From Burkholderiales bacterium (GTDB lineage: Bacteria; Pseudomonadota; Gammaproteobacteria; Burkholderiales; Burkholderiaceae), in assembly GCA_947371645.1 (NCBI GenBank), contig CANBQJ010000031.1, positions 1 through 25,659 of the forward strand: a stretch of DNA of 25,659 nt, in the 5' to 3' direction. The translations under genes were made by a program, and so were the position numbers. Under the pieces are notes generated by a model that was not told the DNA's origin, did not search any database, and worked only from the letters and a program-made list of their open reading frames with translations. Positions 9,745 through 17,236 of the stretch are shown piece by piece. Each line of letters starts with the position of its first letter. The first letter of the stretch is position 1.

Positions 9745-11373
9745 ATGAAGTTCGTGTCGTGGCGCGTCAGCGCTTTGTCCATCGTGTGCGCACTCGCCTT
9801 GCAGGCTTGCGGGGGCGGTGGGGGTGGCAGCAAGAGCGACCCGGTCGCCACGCCTCAGGGGCAAGCGAGCAACCTGAGCACCGCCTCCGGCACGCCCGTC
9901 GTGATGGGCGCTGCGGGCGGCGGGGTGCTGAGCATCGCCGGCTCTGCCGCCCAGTTCGGCTTTCCGGGCAACGCCCTGGTGAACGCCGCCACGCTCCAGT
10001 CCGTGAGCGGCGACGTCACGGTGAAGCTGGACGTCATCGACACCAAGGCCTTCCCTGCCGACATGCTGGGTGGCGGCTATGAAGCCCTCGTCGACCCCGC
10101 CACCGGCGAGACCGGCCTGATCGAGAACTTCGGCCTCATCGACCTCACCCTCAGCCAGGGCAGCAACCTGCTGCAACTGGCCAAGGGGCAGACCGCCAGC
10201 ATCCGCATCCCCTTGCTGACGCGCTCGGCCGAGCGCCCCGCCACCCTGCCCCTCTACCGCTGGGACGATGACCAGGGCCTGTGGGTGCAAGACGGCCAGG
10301 CCCAGCTCAATCAGAACAACCCCGCCCAAGCCTTCTATGAAGGCAAGGCCACACGCGTGACCGCCTGGAGCGTGAACCGGCCCATCGCCGACACGGTCAC
10401 CGTCCAGGGCTGTGTGGAGGCCACGCCCGGCGTCGCCGCCGCCGAGGGCGATTTCGAGGTCTACACCGAAGGCTGGAACTACACCGGCCTGGCCTGGGCC
10501 AGCAAGTCCGGCAGCACCTTCAGCCTGCCAACCAAGAAGGGTGGCCAGCTCAAGCTTCATGTGGTGTACCGAGGCAAGGACATCGAGGTGCTGTCGGCCA
10601 CGGCCGACGCCGACATCACGCTGCCACAGTGCATCCTGGCCACCAGCAACTACCAGACCTTGCAGGACCTGGAGGCCTTGCGCGCACGCCTGGAAGCCGG
10701 TCTGGGCATGGCGTATGACGCCATCTTCATCATCGACCCCAACACCCTGACGCTGGGCAACCCCAGCGGCCTCTGCCAGGGCAATGGCTCGCTCAGCGGC
10801 GTCACCCTGGGCGGCAAGCCGGTGGTGCCAGGCCAGGTGCTGCAGCCCGACACGCCCTACCTCGTGGCCACCACCTTCAACCAGTGCCGGCCCCAGCCCG
10901 AGCCTGGCGCGGACCCTGCCAGCATCACGGCGGTGCTGCAGGGCCGCACCTTGGCCAACTTCTTCACCACCACCTCCGACACCGGCTACGACAGCACCAC
11001 CCTGCTCAGCACCCTCACCGGCCTGGAAGACGCGGGCCTGCAACTGGGCAACACCGGCGTCTACAAGGTGAGCTACGCCGCCGACATCGGCACGCAGATC
11101 ACGCCCAAGCCCGATGCCACCACCTTGCACAACCTGAGCAGCGGCAACACGCTGACCTTCACCGGCGGCTTCGTGACGCGCAGCCCCACCGCTTTCCAGG
11201 GTGCATCGACCTTCCACGACCTGAGCTACACGCTGGGTGGCCACACCTACACCCTCAACGGCACCGCCGCCGTGGGCCAGTCCCTGACGCTGTCCAAGGA
11301 TGGCACCGAGGTGGCCGTGATGACCCCCAACGGCAGCAGCGTGCAGGCCTCCGGTACCGTCGACCCGTTCTGA
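9745..11373 (+). CDS. Tandem paralogous lipoprotein 1, multi-domain, unknown function
   Basis: This 542-aa lipoprotein has a short signal peptide and lipobox LQAC (lipidated Cys22), followed by six Gly. The residue after Cys is Gly, not Asp, so outer-membrane delivery is expected. Residues 60-215 form a beta-rich domain with the pattern VTVKL...IENFG...IRIPLLTRS...LYRWDDDQGLWV...FYEGKATRVTAW. Residues 216-300 begin GCVE and resemble a carboxypeptidase-regulatory-like beta fold. The C-terminal part (465-542) has the pattern LTFTGGFV...YTLNG and ends VDPF. Cys223, 296, 344 and 381 align with Cys in both paralogues. The start at 9745 is preceded by GGGAGCAGGA. It is the most divergent of the three. 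Its function is not recognised. Confidence 0.85.
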   Translation: MKFVSWRVSALSIVCALALQACGGGGGGSKSDPVATPQGQASNLSTASGTPVVMGAAGGGVLSIAGSAAQFGFPGNALVNAATLQSVSGDVTVKLDVIDTKAFPADMLGGGYEALVDPATGETGLIENFGLIDLTLSQGSNLLQLAKGQTASIRIPLLTRSAERPATLPLYRWDDDQGLWVQDGQAQLNQNNPAQAFYEGKATRVTAWSVNRPIADTVTVQGCVEATPGVAAAEGDFEVYTEGWNYTGLAWASKSGSTFSLPTKKGGQLKLHVVYRGKDIEVLSATADADITLPQCILATSNYQTLQDLEALRARLEAGLGMAYDAIFIIDPNTLTLGNPSGLCQGNGSLSGVTLGGKPVVPGQVLQPDTPYLVATTFNQCRPQPEPGADPASITAVLQGRTLANFFTTTSDTGYDSTTLLSTLTGLEDAGLQLGNTGVYKVSYAADIGTQITPKPDATTLHNLSSGNTLTFTGGFVTRSPTAFQGASTFHDLSYTLGGHTYTLNGTAAVGQSLTLSKDGTEVAVMTPNGSSVQASGTVDPF

Positions 11374-11433
11374 GCGTGTGACAGGCGCGGGTCACCCCAG
11401 AGACAGGGGGAAGCCGTTTGGATCACCTCCCCC

Positions 11434-11466
11434 TAAACTGGCCGCGAGCTGTGCAAAACCGCACAG
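11434..11466 (+). promoter_or_regulatory. Leader of lipoprotein gene 2: TAAACT hexamer and stem-loop
   Basis: TAAACT at 11434-11439 ends 55 bases before the ATG at 11494. It is followed by a 6-bp hairpin, CTGTGC (11449-11454) with GCACAG (11461-11466) around an AAAACC loop. This is the same layout as in front of genes 1 and 3, which supports a separate promoter for each paralogue. Confidence 0.38.
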
Positions 11467-11493
11467 GTCGTGGGTCCAGCAGGGAGTTGAGCG

Positions 11494-13194
11494 ATGAAAT
11501 GGGTGTCCTGGCGCGTGTGCGCCTTGTCGGTGGTTGCGGTGGCGTCTGTGCTGGCGCTGCAAGCTTGCGGCGGCGGTGGCGGCTCAAGCGCCCCCACCCC
11601 GGTGACGCCCGCTGGTGAGGTCACGACCCCGGCGGCACAGCAAGCCACGCAGGGCAGCACCAGCACCAGCCTGGGCATCGCTGCAGGCGGCACCGTCAGC
11701 CTGCCGCTGTCCACCGCACGGGTCACCTTGCCGGCAGCCAGCCTGGTTGACACCACGGGCGCTGCGGCCAGTGGCAGCGTCACCGTGAAGCTCACCGCCA
11801 TCGACCCGGCCGTGGCGCCACAGTCCGTGGCGGGCGGCGTCTACACCACCGACACGAGCGCTCAAGCACCGCTGCTGGAAACCTTCGGTGCCATCGACGT
11901 GCTCGCGACCGATGCCGTCGGCCAAACGCTGAAACTGGCGCCCGGCAAGCTGGCCACGCTGCGCATCCCGGTGCGCACGCGCGCGGCCACCGCGCCGGCC
12001 AGCATCGACCTCTACTTCTTTGACACCGCCCAACAGATCTGGGTCAAGGAGAGCTCGGCCACGCTGGTGGGCGACGTGACCACCGGCCAGTACTACGAAG
12101 GCAAGGTCAGCCATGTGGGCACCTGGGGCGCCGCCGTGGCCATCACCGACACCGTGAACGTCACCGGTTGCGTGGAGGACGACAAGCAAAAGGTGCCCAC
12201 CGGCACGGTGAAGGTCTACACCGACGGCATGGACTACAGCGCACTGGCCTGGTCCACCATGGGCACGGACGGCAAGTTCAGCGTGCGCATGAAGCGCGGC
12301 GCCAGTGCCTTGCTGGTGGTGAAGGACACGGCCGGCGAGGCCAGCGTCGTCAACACGCTGAGCACGGTCGTGGCCGACAAGGACCAGGGCGCTTGCCTGC
12401 AGTTGCAGGCCGTCACCGACGAGAGGGTCACCTTGCTGGGCCTGATGGCCGCGCTGGACAAGGTGGTGACCCTGGCGCTGGCGCCCTCTGCCACGGTGAA
12501 CGTCTCCACGGGCTTGCCGCAGCTGGCACCTGCGGCGAGCGTGTGCAAGACGGGCGCGCTTGGACAGTACACGCTGGATGGCGCACCGGCCATTTCTGGC
12601 CTGCCCATCGCGGCCACCAGCCCGCACCAGCTGAACGTGGGCTTCAAGGCCTGCGCGCCACAGGTGGCCGGTCTGGGCGCCCTCACCGGCGCCACGAGTT
12701 CACCGGTGTTCACGGGGGAGAGTTCCGCCCAGTTCAGCTACACCCTGCCACCCAGCGGCGGGTTCGAACTGGCCGCCACCACCCAACTCGGTGGCCTGCT
12801 GGACTTCGACACCACCCCCAGCGCCAGCGGCCAGTTCCTGGGCATCAGCGGCCAATTCGTGGGCGCCAGCGGCCAGTTCGCGAGCACCATCACCAGTGAC
12901 ACCAATGGCACCAACGTGCTGGCGACGGTCACGCCCGCAGCAGGCGCCACGCTCACCAATCTCGTCACTGGCCGCACGCTGACCTTCGTCAGTGGGCGTG
13001 TGGAGGTGAGCACCTCAGGGCTGGCCTACAAGAGCTTCAGCTTCACGCTCAATGGCGCGGCCTATGTGGTGGATGGTGCGATCAACAAGGGTGCAGTCAC
13101 CGCTGGCCAACTGATCACCGTGACGCGCAACGGCACGGTGGTGGGCGCCATCGCCTATCCCGCCCCCTTCGCCAGCGGCATCGATCCCTTCTGA
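11494..13194 (+). CDS. Tandem paralogous lipoprotein 2, multi-domain, unknown function
   Basis: This 566-aa lipoprotein has lipobox LQAC with lipidated Cys25 and a five-Gly linker, then a Ser/Thr/Pro-rich spacer. The beta domain (about 65-218) shares VTLPAASLV, SVTVKLTAIDPA, LLETFGAID, IRIPVRTR-type, DLYFFDTAQQIWV and YYEGKVSH..TW with paralogue 3. The carboxypeptidase-regulatory-like domain starts at GCVED (225) and includes KFSVRMK. Cys226, 301, 351 and 387 match the conserved set. The C-terminal region carries a 7-residue tandem repeat (GQF-x4) absent from the paralogues, then LTFVSGRV, FTLNGAAYVVDG and terminal GIDPF. An AGGGAG site lies 7 bases before the ATG. It is 120 bases after gene 1. 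An outer-membrane, surface-facing or periplasmic location is inferred; no enzyme motif is seen. Confidence 0.86.
   Translation: MKWVSWRVCALSVVAVASVLALQACGGGGGSSAPTPVTPAGEVTTPAAQQATQGSTSTSLGIAAGGTVSLPLSTARVTLPAASLVDTTGAAASGSVTVKLTAIDPAVAPQSVAGGVYTTDTSAQAPLLETFGAIDVLATDAVGQTLKLAPGKLATLRIPVRTRAATAPASIDLYFFDTAQQIWVKESSATLVGDVTTGQYYEGKVSHVGTWGAAVAITDTVNVTGCVEDDKQKVPTGTVKVYTDGMDYSALAWSTMGTDGKFSVRMKRGASALLVVKDTAGEASVVNTLSTVVADKDQGACLQLQAVTDERVTLLGLMAALDKVVTLALAPSATVNVSTGLPQLAPAASVCKTGALGQYTLDGAPAISGLPIAATSPHQLNVGFKACAPQVAGLGALTGATSSPVFTGESSAQFSYTLPPSGGFELAATTQLGGLLDFDTTPSASGQFLGISGQFVGASGQFASTITSDTNGTNVLATVTPAAGATLTNLVTGRTLTFVSGRVEVSTSGLAYKSFSFTLNGAAYVVDGAINKGAVTAGQLITVTRNGTVVGAIAYPAPFASGIDPF
12829..12879 (+). 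repeat. 21-base in-frame tandem repeat in lipoprotein 2
   Basis: Units at 12829-12849, 12850-12870 and a partial unit from 12871 encode GQFLGIS, GQFVGAS and GQF. The region aligns with a stretch lacking this insertion in paralogue 3, so it looks like a local duplication. The copies have drifted at some bases (CAG/CAA, different middle codons). Confidence 0.7.
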
Positions 13195-13218
13195 GGCCAA
13201 GACCGGCGGCAGGGGGTC

Positions 13219-13252
13219 ACACATGCTGACGCCCCCATGTGACCGGCCTTTG
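13219..13252 (+). terminator. Stem-loop region after lipoprotein 2
   Basis: GGTCACACATG and CATGTGACC pair with a two-base bulge about 25 bases after the stop. A competing fold pairs the neighbouring GGGGGTCA with TGACGCCCCC, also with a two-base bulge. The two folds exclude each other. No long T-run follows, so this may be a terminator or merely GC-rich structure. Confidence 0.3.
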
Positions 13253-13304
13253 ACAACCCCACCCTGCCCTCAGGATCACGGGTGGCATGGATGCACCGCA
13301 AACC

Positions 13305-13336
13305 GCCGCATCGTCACTGTGCATTGACGATGCGGC
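13305..13336 (+). repeat. Perfect 12-bp inverted repeat between lipoproteins 2 and 3
   Basis: GCCGCATCGTCA (13305-13316) and TGACGATGCGGC (13325-13336) are exact reverse complements around an 8-base spacer. This is the strongest dyad in the window apart from the metK terminator. It lies about 45 bases upstream of the TACACT hexamer of gene 3 and about 110 bases after the gene 2 stop. Its position suits an activator or repressor site, or a terminator without a T-run. Confidence 0.6.
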
Positions 13337-13380
13337 CCTCTCCCCGACGCGGGGGGGCATCCAAAGACCGACTTCCTCCC

Positions 13381-13417
13381 TACACTTTCGGCGCCTTCAC
13401 CATGTGGCGAAGGCGGT
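13381..13417 (+). promoter_or_regulatory. Leader of lipoprotein gene 3: TACACT hexamer and stem-loop
   Basis: TACACT at 13381-13386 ends 54 bases before the ATG at 13440. It is followed by a 7-bp stem, CGCCTTC with GAAGGCG, around a 10-base loop. The hexamer, hairpin and ribosome binding site are in the same order and at nearly the same distance as for genes 1 and 2. Confidence 0.38.
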
Positions 13418-13439
13418 TGTATCCTGCAGGAGTGAAGCG

Positions 13440-15113
13440 ATGAACAAGGCAAACTGGCGCGCAAGCGCACTGTCCGTGGTGTGTGTGGCGTCTGCCCTGG
13501 CGCTGCAGGCCTGCGGCGGCGGCGGTGGCGGTGGCAGCGACACGCCTGCAGCGGTCACGCCCGCCAACAGCGGCAACACCACCAGCGCCGTGCTGCCCAC
13601 CACCCAGGGCAGCACCGCCGCCAGCCTGAGCGTGGCCAGCGGTGGCACCGTGGCCTTGCCCCAGTCCAGCGCGCAGGTGAGCCTGCCCGCGGCCAGCCTG
13701 GTCACCGCCAGCGGCACGGCCGCCACCGGCACGGTGAAGGTGACGCTCACCGCCATCGACCCGGCGCTCAACCCCCAGTCCATGCCTTCGACCAGCTACC
13801 TCGCGGCCACGACGGCCGGCGGTGACCAGCTGCTGGAGACCTACGGCGCCATCGAGGTGACGCTCACGGACGCCAGCGGCCAGCCTCTGCTGCTGAGCGC
13901 CGGCCAGCCCGCCACCATCCGCATCCCCGTGCGCACACGCGCAGGCGGCACCTTGCCCGCCACGGTGCAGCTGCACTACTTCGACACCACCACGCAGAAG
14001 TGGGTCCAGGGCGGCACCGCAGCACTGAAGGGCGACGCCATCAACGGCTTCTACTACGAAGGCCAGGTGAGCCACTTCACCACCTGGACGGCCGACCTGC
14101 CCGTGGACAGTGCCGTCACCATCAGCGGCTGCGTGCAGTACGCCGACGGCACGGTGCCCGGCCTGAACGCCGTGAGCGTGGCCACCGATGGCATCGACTA
14201 CAGCGGCCTGGTCACCGTGGGCACCAATGCCCAAGGCCAGTTCAGCGTGCGCATGAAGGCCGGCGGCCACGCCACCCTGGTGGCCACGGACCCGGTGACC
14301 TTCGGCCAGGTCACCGTCGACCTGAACCAGGTGACGGCCAACCAGACGCTGGGCAGCTGCCTGAAACTGCCCGCCAAGCCCACCGACCCGGAGGCCTTGT
14401 TCGACCTGCTGCGCCCCCTGTACAACGTCTTCAGCTTCGCGCTGGCGCCGGCCACGGTGGTCGATGCCTCGACCGGCGCCGCCCGCCTGCTGCCCACCAC
14501 CGCCATGTGCGCAGCGGGCCTGGTCGACCAGGTCTTGCTGGATGGCCTGAGCGCCGCACCCCAGGCCCTGGTCAGCGCCGGCACCGCGCACCTGCTGGGC
14601 GTGAGCTTCCAGGCCTGCCAGGTGAAGCAGTCTGCCGTGGGGGGCGACCAGAGCGCCTACGGCACCAGCGTCTTCATGGGTGACGTGAGCGCGCAGTTCA
14701 AGTACAGCACGGGCAACACGGGCAGCACGCTGCAGGCCACCACCGACGTGAGCGGCCTGCTGGACCTGCAGTCACACCTGGGCAGCAGCGGGCGCTATGA
14801 GGTGCTGGTGAGCACCAGCGCCGATGGCCTGAGCACGCAAACCACCGTCACGCCCACCACCGGCACCACGCTGGCCAAGCTGCTCAGCGGCCGCAAGCTG
14901 AGCTTCCAGAGCGGCAGCGTCAACAAGACCGGCTCGGTCTTGCGCTTTGACAAGCTGGTGTTCACGCTGGCCGGCGCCACCTATGTGGTCGATGGCACGG
15001 TGGACAGCAGCACGGGCGGCAGCGTCGTCGTCAGCCGCGATGGCCTGACCATGGGTGGCATCGCCAGCAACCAGGTCTACGCCGTCCCCGGTCAGCGGGT
15101 GGACGCGTTCTGA
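13440..15113 (+). CDS. Tandem paralogous lipoprotein 3, multi-domain, unknown function
   Basis: This 557-aa lipoprotein starts at the ATG at 13440, chosen because the signal peptide (MNKANWRASALSVV) begins there, matches the paralogues, and is preceded by AGGAG at a good distance. The frame stays open upstream to an ATG at 13287 but that extension would bury the signal peptide. The lipobox is LQAC (Cys25), followed by seven Gly. The beta domain (65-220) has SLPAASLV, TLTAIDPAL, LLETYGAIEV, IRIPVRTR, HYFDTTTQKWV and YYEGQVSHFTTW. The second domain begins GCVQYADG (230) with QFSVRMKAGG, typical of carboxypeptidase-regulatory-like folds. Cys231, 307, 357 and 393 are the conserved four. It ends RVDAF. 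Its last 22 bases overlap the convergent HD-GYP gene. Confidence 0.86.
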   Translation: MNKANWRASALSVVCVASALALQACGGGGGGGSDTPAAVTPANSGNTTSAVLPTTQGSTAASLSVASGGTVALPQSSAQVSLPAASLVTASGTAATGTVKVTLTAIDPALNPQSMPSTSYLAATTAGGDQLLETYGAIEVTLTDASGQPLLLSAGQPATIRIPVRTRAGGTLPATVQLHYFDTTTQKWVQGGTAALKGDAINGFYYEGQVSHFTTWTADLPVDSAVTISGCVQYADGTVPGLNAVSVATDGIDYSGLVTVGTNAQGQFSVRMKAGGHATLVATDPVTFGQVTVDLNQVTANQTLGSCLKLPAKPTDPEALFDLLRPLYNVFSFALAPATVVDASTGAARLLPTTAMCAAGLVDQVLLDGLSAAPQALVSAGTAHLLGVSFQACQVKQSAVGGDQSAYGTSVFMGDVSAQFKYSTGNTGSTLQATTDVSGLLDLQSHLGSSGRYEVLVSTSADGLSTQTTVTPTTGTTLAKLLSGRKLSFQSGSVNKTGSVLRFDKLVFTLAGATYVVDGTVDSSTGGSVVVSRDGLTMGGIASNQVYAVPGQRVDAF

Positions 15114-16408
15114 TCCGCGCCCGGCGCTGGCGCGCCCTCGCCCAGGTCCAGCCAGAGCTGGTCGGTGGGGCCCAGGTTCCAGTCGCCCGGGCGTTCACGC
15201 GACACGATGGCGTCGTCTTGCGCCGGGTCGGCCAGGTCCAGCAGCTGCGGCGCCAGGGCGCTGTGGGTGCGGGTGCAATGGAAGACGCGCACCAGGGGCT
15301 TGAGCAGGCTGCCGGGGCCCTGGTCCACCACCACGGCCAGGCGCTCTGACTTGAGCTTGACCAGCGAGCCCGTGGGGTAGATGCCGAGGCCCTTGACGAA
15401 GGCCTGGAAGACGGCCTGGTCAAAGTGGCCGTCGCGGGCCCACACCGCCATCTTCTGCAGGGATTCGGCCGGGTCCCAACCGGCCTTGTAGGGGCGGTTG
15501 GAGGTGATGGCGTCGTAGACGTCACAGACCGCGCCCATGCGCGCAAAGAGGCTGATCTGCTCGCCCGCCAGGCCGTGCGGGTAGCCCCGGCCGTTGACCT
15601 TCTCGTGGTGGTGCAGGCAGACGTCCAGCGACACGGGGCCCACGCCGCGCGCCTCCAGCAGCATGCTGTGGCCGGCCTCGGGGTGGCCTTTCATGATGGC
15701 GAACTCGGCGGGCGTGAGCGCACCGGGCTTGTTGAGCACCTCCAGCGGCATCAGGGCCTTGCCCAGGTCGTGCACCAGCCCGGCCAGGCCAGCCTCGCGG
15801 GTGTCGGCCTCGTTCAGGCCCAGTTGCCGGGACAGGGCCACCATCAGGGCACACACCGCCACCGAATGCATGTAGGTGTAGTCGTCGCTGGTCTTGAGGC
15901 GCGCCAGGCTGATGATGGCGCCGGGGTTGCGCGCCACCGACGAGGTGATGTCCTGCACCAGGGGCAGGCAGTGCTGGGTGTCCACGGCCTTGCCCATGCG
16001 CACGTCGTTGAACATGGACTTCATCGCGGCACGGGACTGCGCCACGATTTCATGTGCGCGGCTCAGTTCGGACTGCAGGCTGCCGGGTGGGGCCGCCGGG
16101 TTCACGGGCGTGTGGGCTTCGGGCAGCAGCCCGGGTGCGGCCTCACCGCCCTCCCCATCGGCATCGGCATCGGCCCCCGGCGCGGGTGTGCTCACCTCGA
16201 TGTCGTCCATCACCTGCAGCTCGGGCTCGACGTCCAGGCCCTTGCTGGTGTCGATGACGACCGCCTTCACCCCGCGCAGCTGCTGCAGCTGGCGCGCGTT
16301 GTCGATGCGGAATGCGCTGCGCCAGAAGGGGTGCTCCAGCCAGGAGCCACACACCTCCTGCACGTGCATGCCGATGCGCAGCTGCGAAACAGGGATCTTC
16401 TTGAGCAT
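15092..16408 (-). CDS. HD-GYP domain protein with DUF3391-like N terminus (c-di-GMP phosphodiesterase-like)
   Basis: This is a 438-aa cytoplasmic protein. The N terminus, MLKKIPVSQLRIGMHVQEV, is typical of DUF3391-type HD-GYP proteins and fixes the start at 16408; an upstream Met at 16489 would add 27 unlikely residues. An acidic/Pro-rich linker spans 72-110. The HD-GYP domain (about 150-345) has H181, the HD pair 213-214 (HDLGK), H242, HHHE 266-269 and GYP 275-277. The second signature reads HHEKVNGRGYP, with Asn where most members have Asp. A C-terminal region of about 90 residues follows. The family hydrolyses cyclic di-GMP; activity here is likely because the metal ligands are kept. Its 3' end overlaps lipoprotein 3 tail to tail. 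The start has only a weak ribosome binding site. Confidence 0.92.
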   Translation of the reverse strand: MLKKIPVSQLRIGMHVQEVCGSWLEHPFWRSAFRIDNARQLQQLRGVKAVVIDTSKGLDVEPELQVMDDIEVSTPAPGADADADGEGGEAAPGLLPEAHTPVNPAAPPGSLQSELSRAHEIVAQSRAAMKSMFNDVRMGKAVDTQHCLPLVQDITSSVARNPGAIISLARLKTSDDYTYMHSVAVCALMVALSRQLGLNEADTREAGLAGLVHDLGKALMPLEVLNKPGALTPAEFAIMKGHPEAGHSMLLEARGVGPVSLDVCLHHHEKVNGRGYPHGLAGEQISLFARMGAVCDVYDAITSNRPYKAGWDPAESLQKMAVWARDGHFDQAVFQAFVKGLGIYPTGSLVKLKSERLAVVVDQGPGSLLKPLVRVFHCTRTHSALAPQLLDLADPAQDDAIVSRERPGDWNLGPTDQLWLDLGEGAPAPGADQNASTR

Positions 16409-16540
16409 GGTCGGGTGCCCGCCGCAGAGACGGCGAGGGGCCCGTCCATGGTAGGCGGCGCACCTGGCGCCGGGTCCGCAGAAAAGCACCGGGGCCGTGA
16501 CCCTTTGCGCAGGGCTGCGCTGGCGCTGCCGCTCGGCGGC

Positions 16541-17182
16541 TCAGGGCAAGTGCCAGGCGACGCAGAAGTTGTTGGCCGGCATGGTGTGGCGGGCCAGCGG
16601 CACCAGGCCGGCGGTGCGGGCCAGGGCGTCGACCTCACCCAGGTCGCGCACGGCAAAGCGCGGGTCCACCTGGGCCAGCCAGCCGTCGAACTGCACATTG
16701 CTGTCGCTGGTGTGCTGGCCATCGATGCGAAAGGGCCCGTAGGCCAGGAACAGGGCGCCCGGCGCCAGCACCTGCGGCAGGTGGGCAAACAGGGCCTGCA
16801 CCGCCGGCCAGGGCATGTAGTGCAGGGTGTTGGCGGTGAAGACGGCGTCGAAGGTCTGGCCGGCCACCGGCCAGTCGGGTTGGGTCACGTCCAGCGCCAG
16901 GGGCGGCGGGGTGTTGGGCAAGGCGGCATCGGCCAGCCACAGGGGGATGGCGCCGGTCTGCCCGGGGCGCTCGCTGGTCTGCCAGCTCAGGTGCGGCATC
17001 TCACCTGCGAAATGCACCGCGTGCTGGCCGGTGCCGCTGCCCAGCTCCAGCACGCGCTGGCGGCCGGCCAGCAAAGGCTTCAAGACCGCGAGAATGGGCT
17101 CGCGGTTGCGGTCGCAGGCGGGGGCGTGGGGTTTGGCGGGCATGGTGTGGGCTGGGTGCAAGAACAGCTGCTGTGCACGCAT
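16541..17182 (-). CDS. DUF938 family SAM-dependent methyltransferase-like protein
   Basis: This 213-aa protein matches the DUF938 family: PACDRNREPILAVLKPLL at 21-38, then the SAM-binding motif I VLELGSGTGQHAVHFA at 44-59, Asp98 after the second strand (LALDV), and FDAVFTANTLHYM at 111-123. The C-terminal half keeps LYGPF-like (YGPFRIDGQHTSDSN) and FCVAW. The Rossmann fold implies S-adenosylmethionine binding; the methyl acceptor is not known for the family. Met14 (17143) is an alternative start closer to the conserved region; neither start has a strong ribosome binding site. It lies 54 bases after the RTX gene on the same strand. No functional link to its neighbours is apparent, though metK nearby makes its cofactor. 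Confidence 0.88.
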   Translation of the reverse strand: MRAQQLFLHPAHTMPAKPHAPACDRNREPILAVLKPLLAGRQRVLELGSGTGQHAVHFAGEMPHLSWQTSERPGQTGAIPLWLADAALPNTPPPLALDVTQPDWPVAGQTFDAVFTANTLHYMPWPAVQALFAHLPQVLAPGALFLAYGPFRIDGQHTSDSNVQFDGWLAQVDPRFAVRDLGEVDALARTAGLVPLARHTMPANNFCVAWHLP

Positions 17183-17236
17183 CGTCCCACACCCGTGCCC
17201 ACGGGCGCCCTTACACCCACGGATACACCCTCAGGG

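Noticed and set aside
17192..17205. CCCGT-GCCC-ACGGG hairpin after the RTX gene as a terminator.
   Set aside because: The stem is only 5 bp, without a T-run, and overlaps the start region of the methyltransferase gene; too weak to call.
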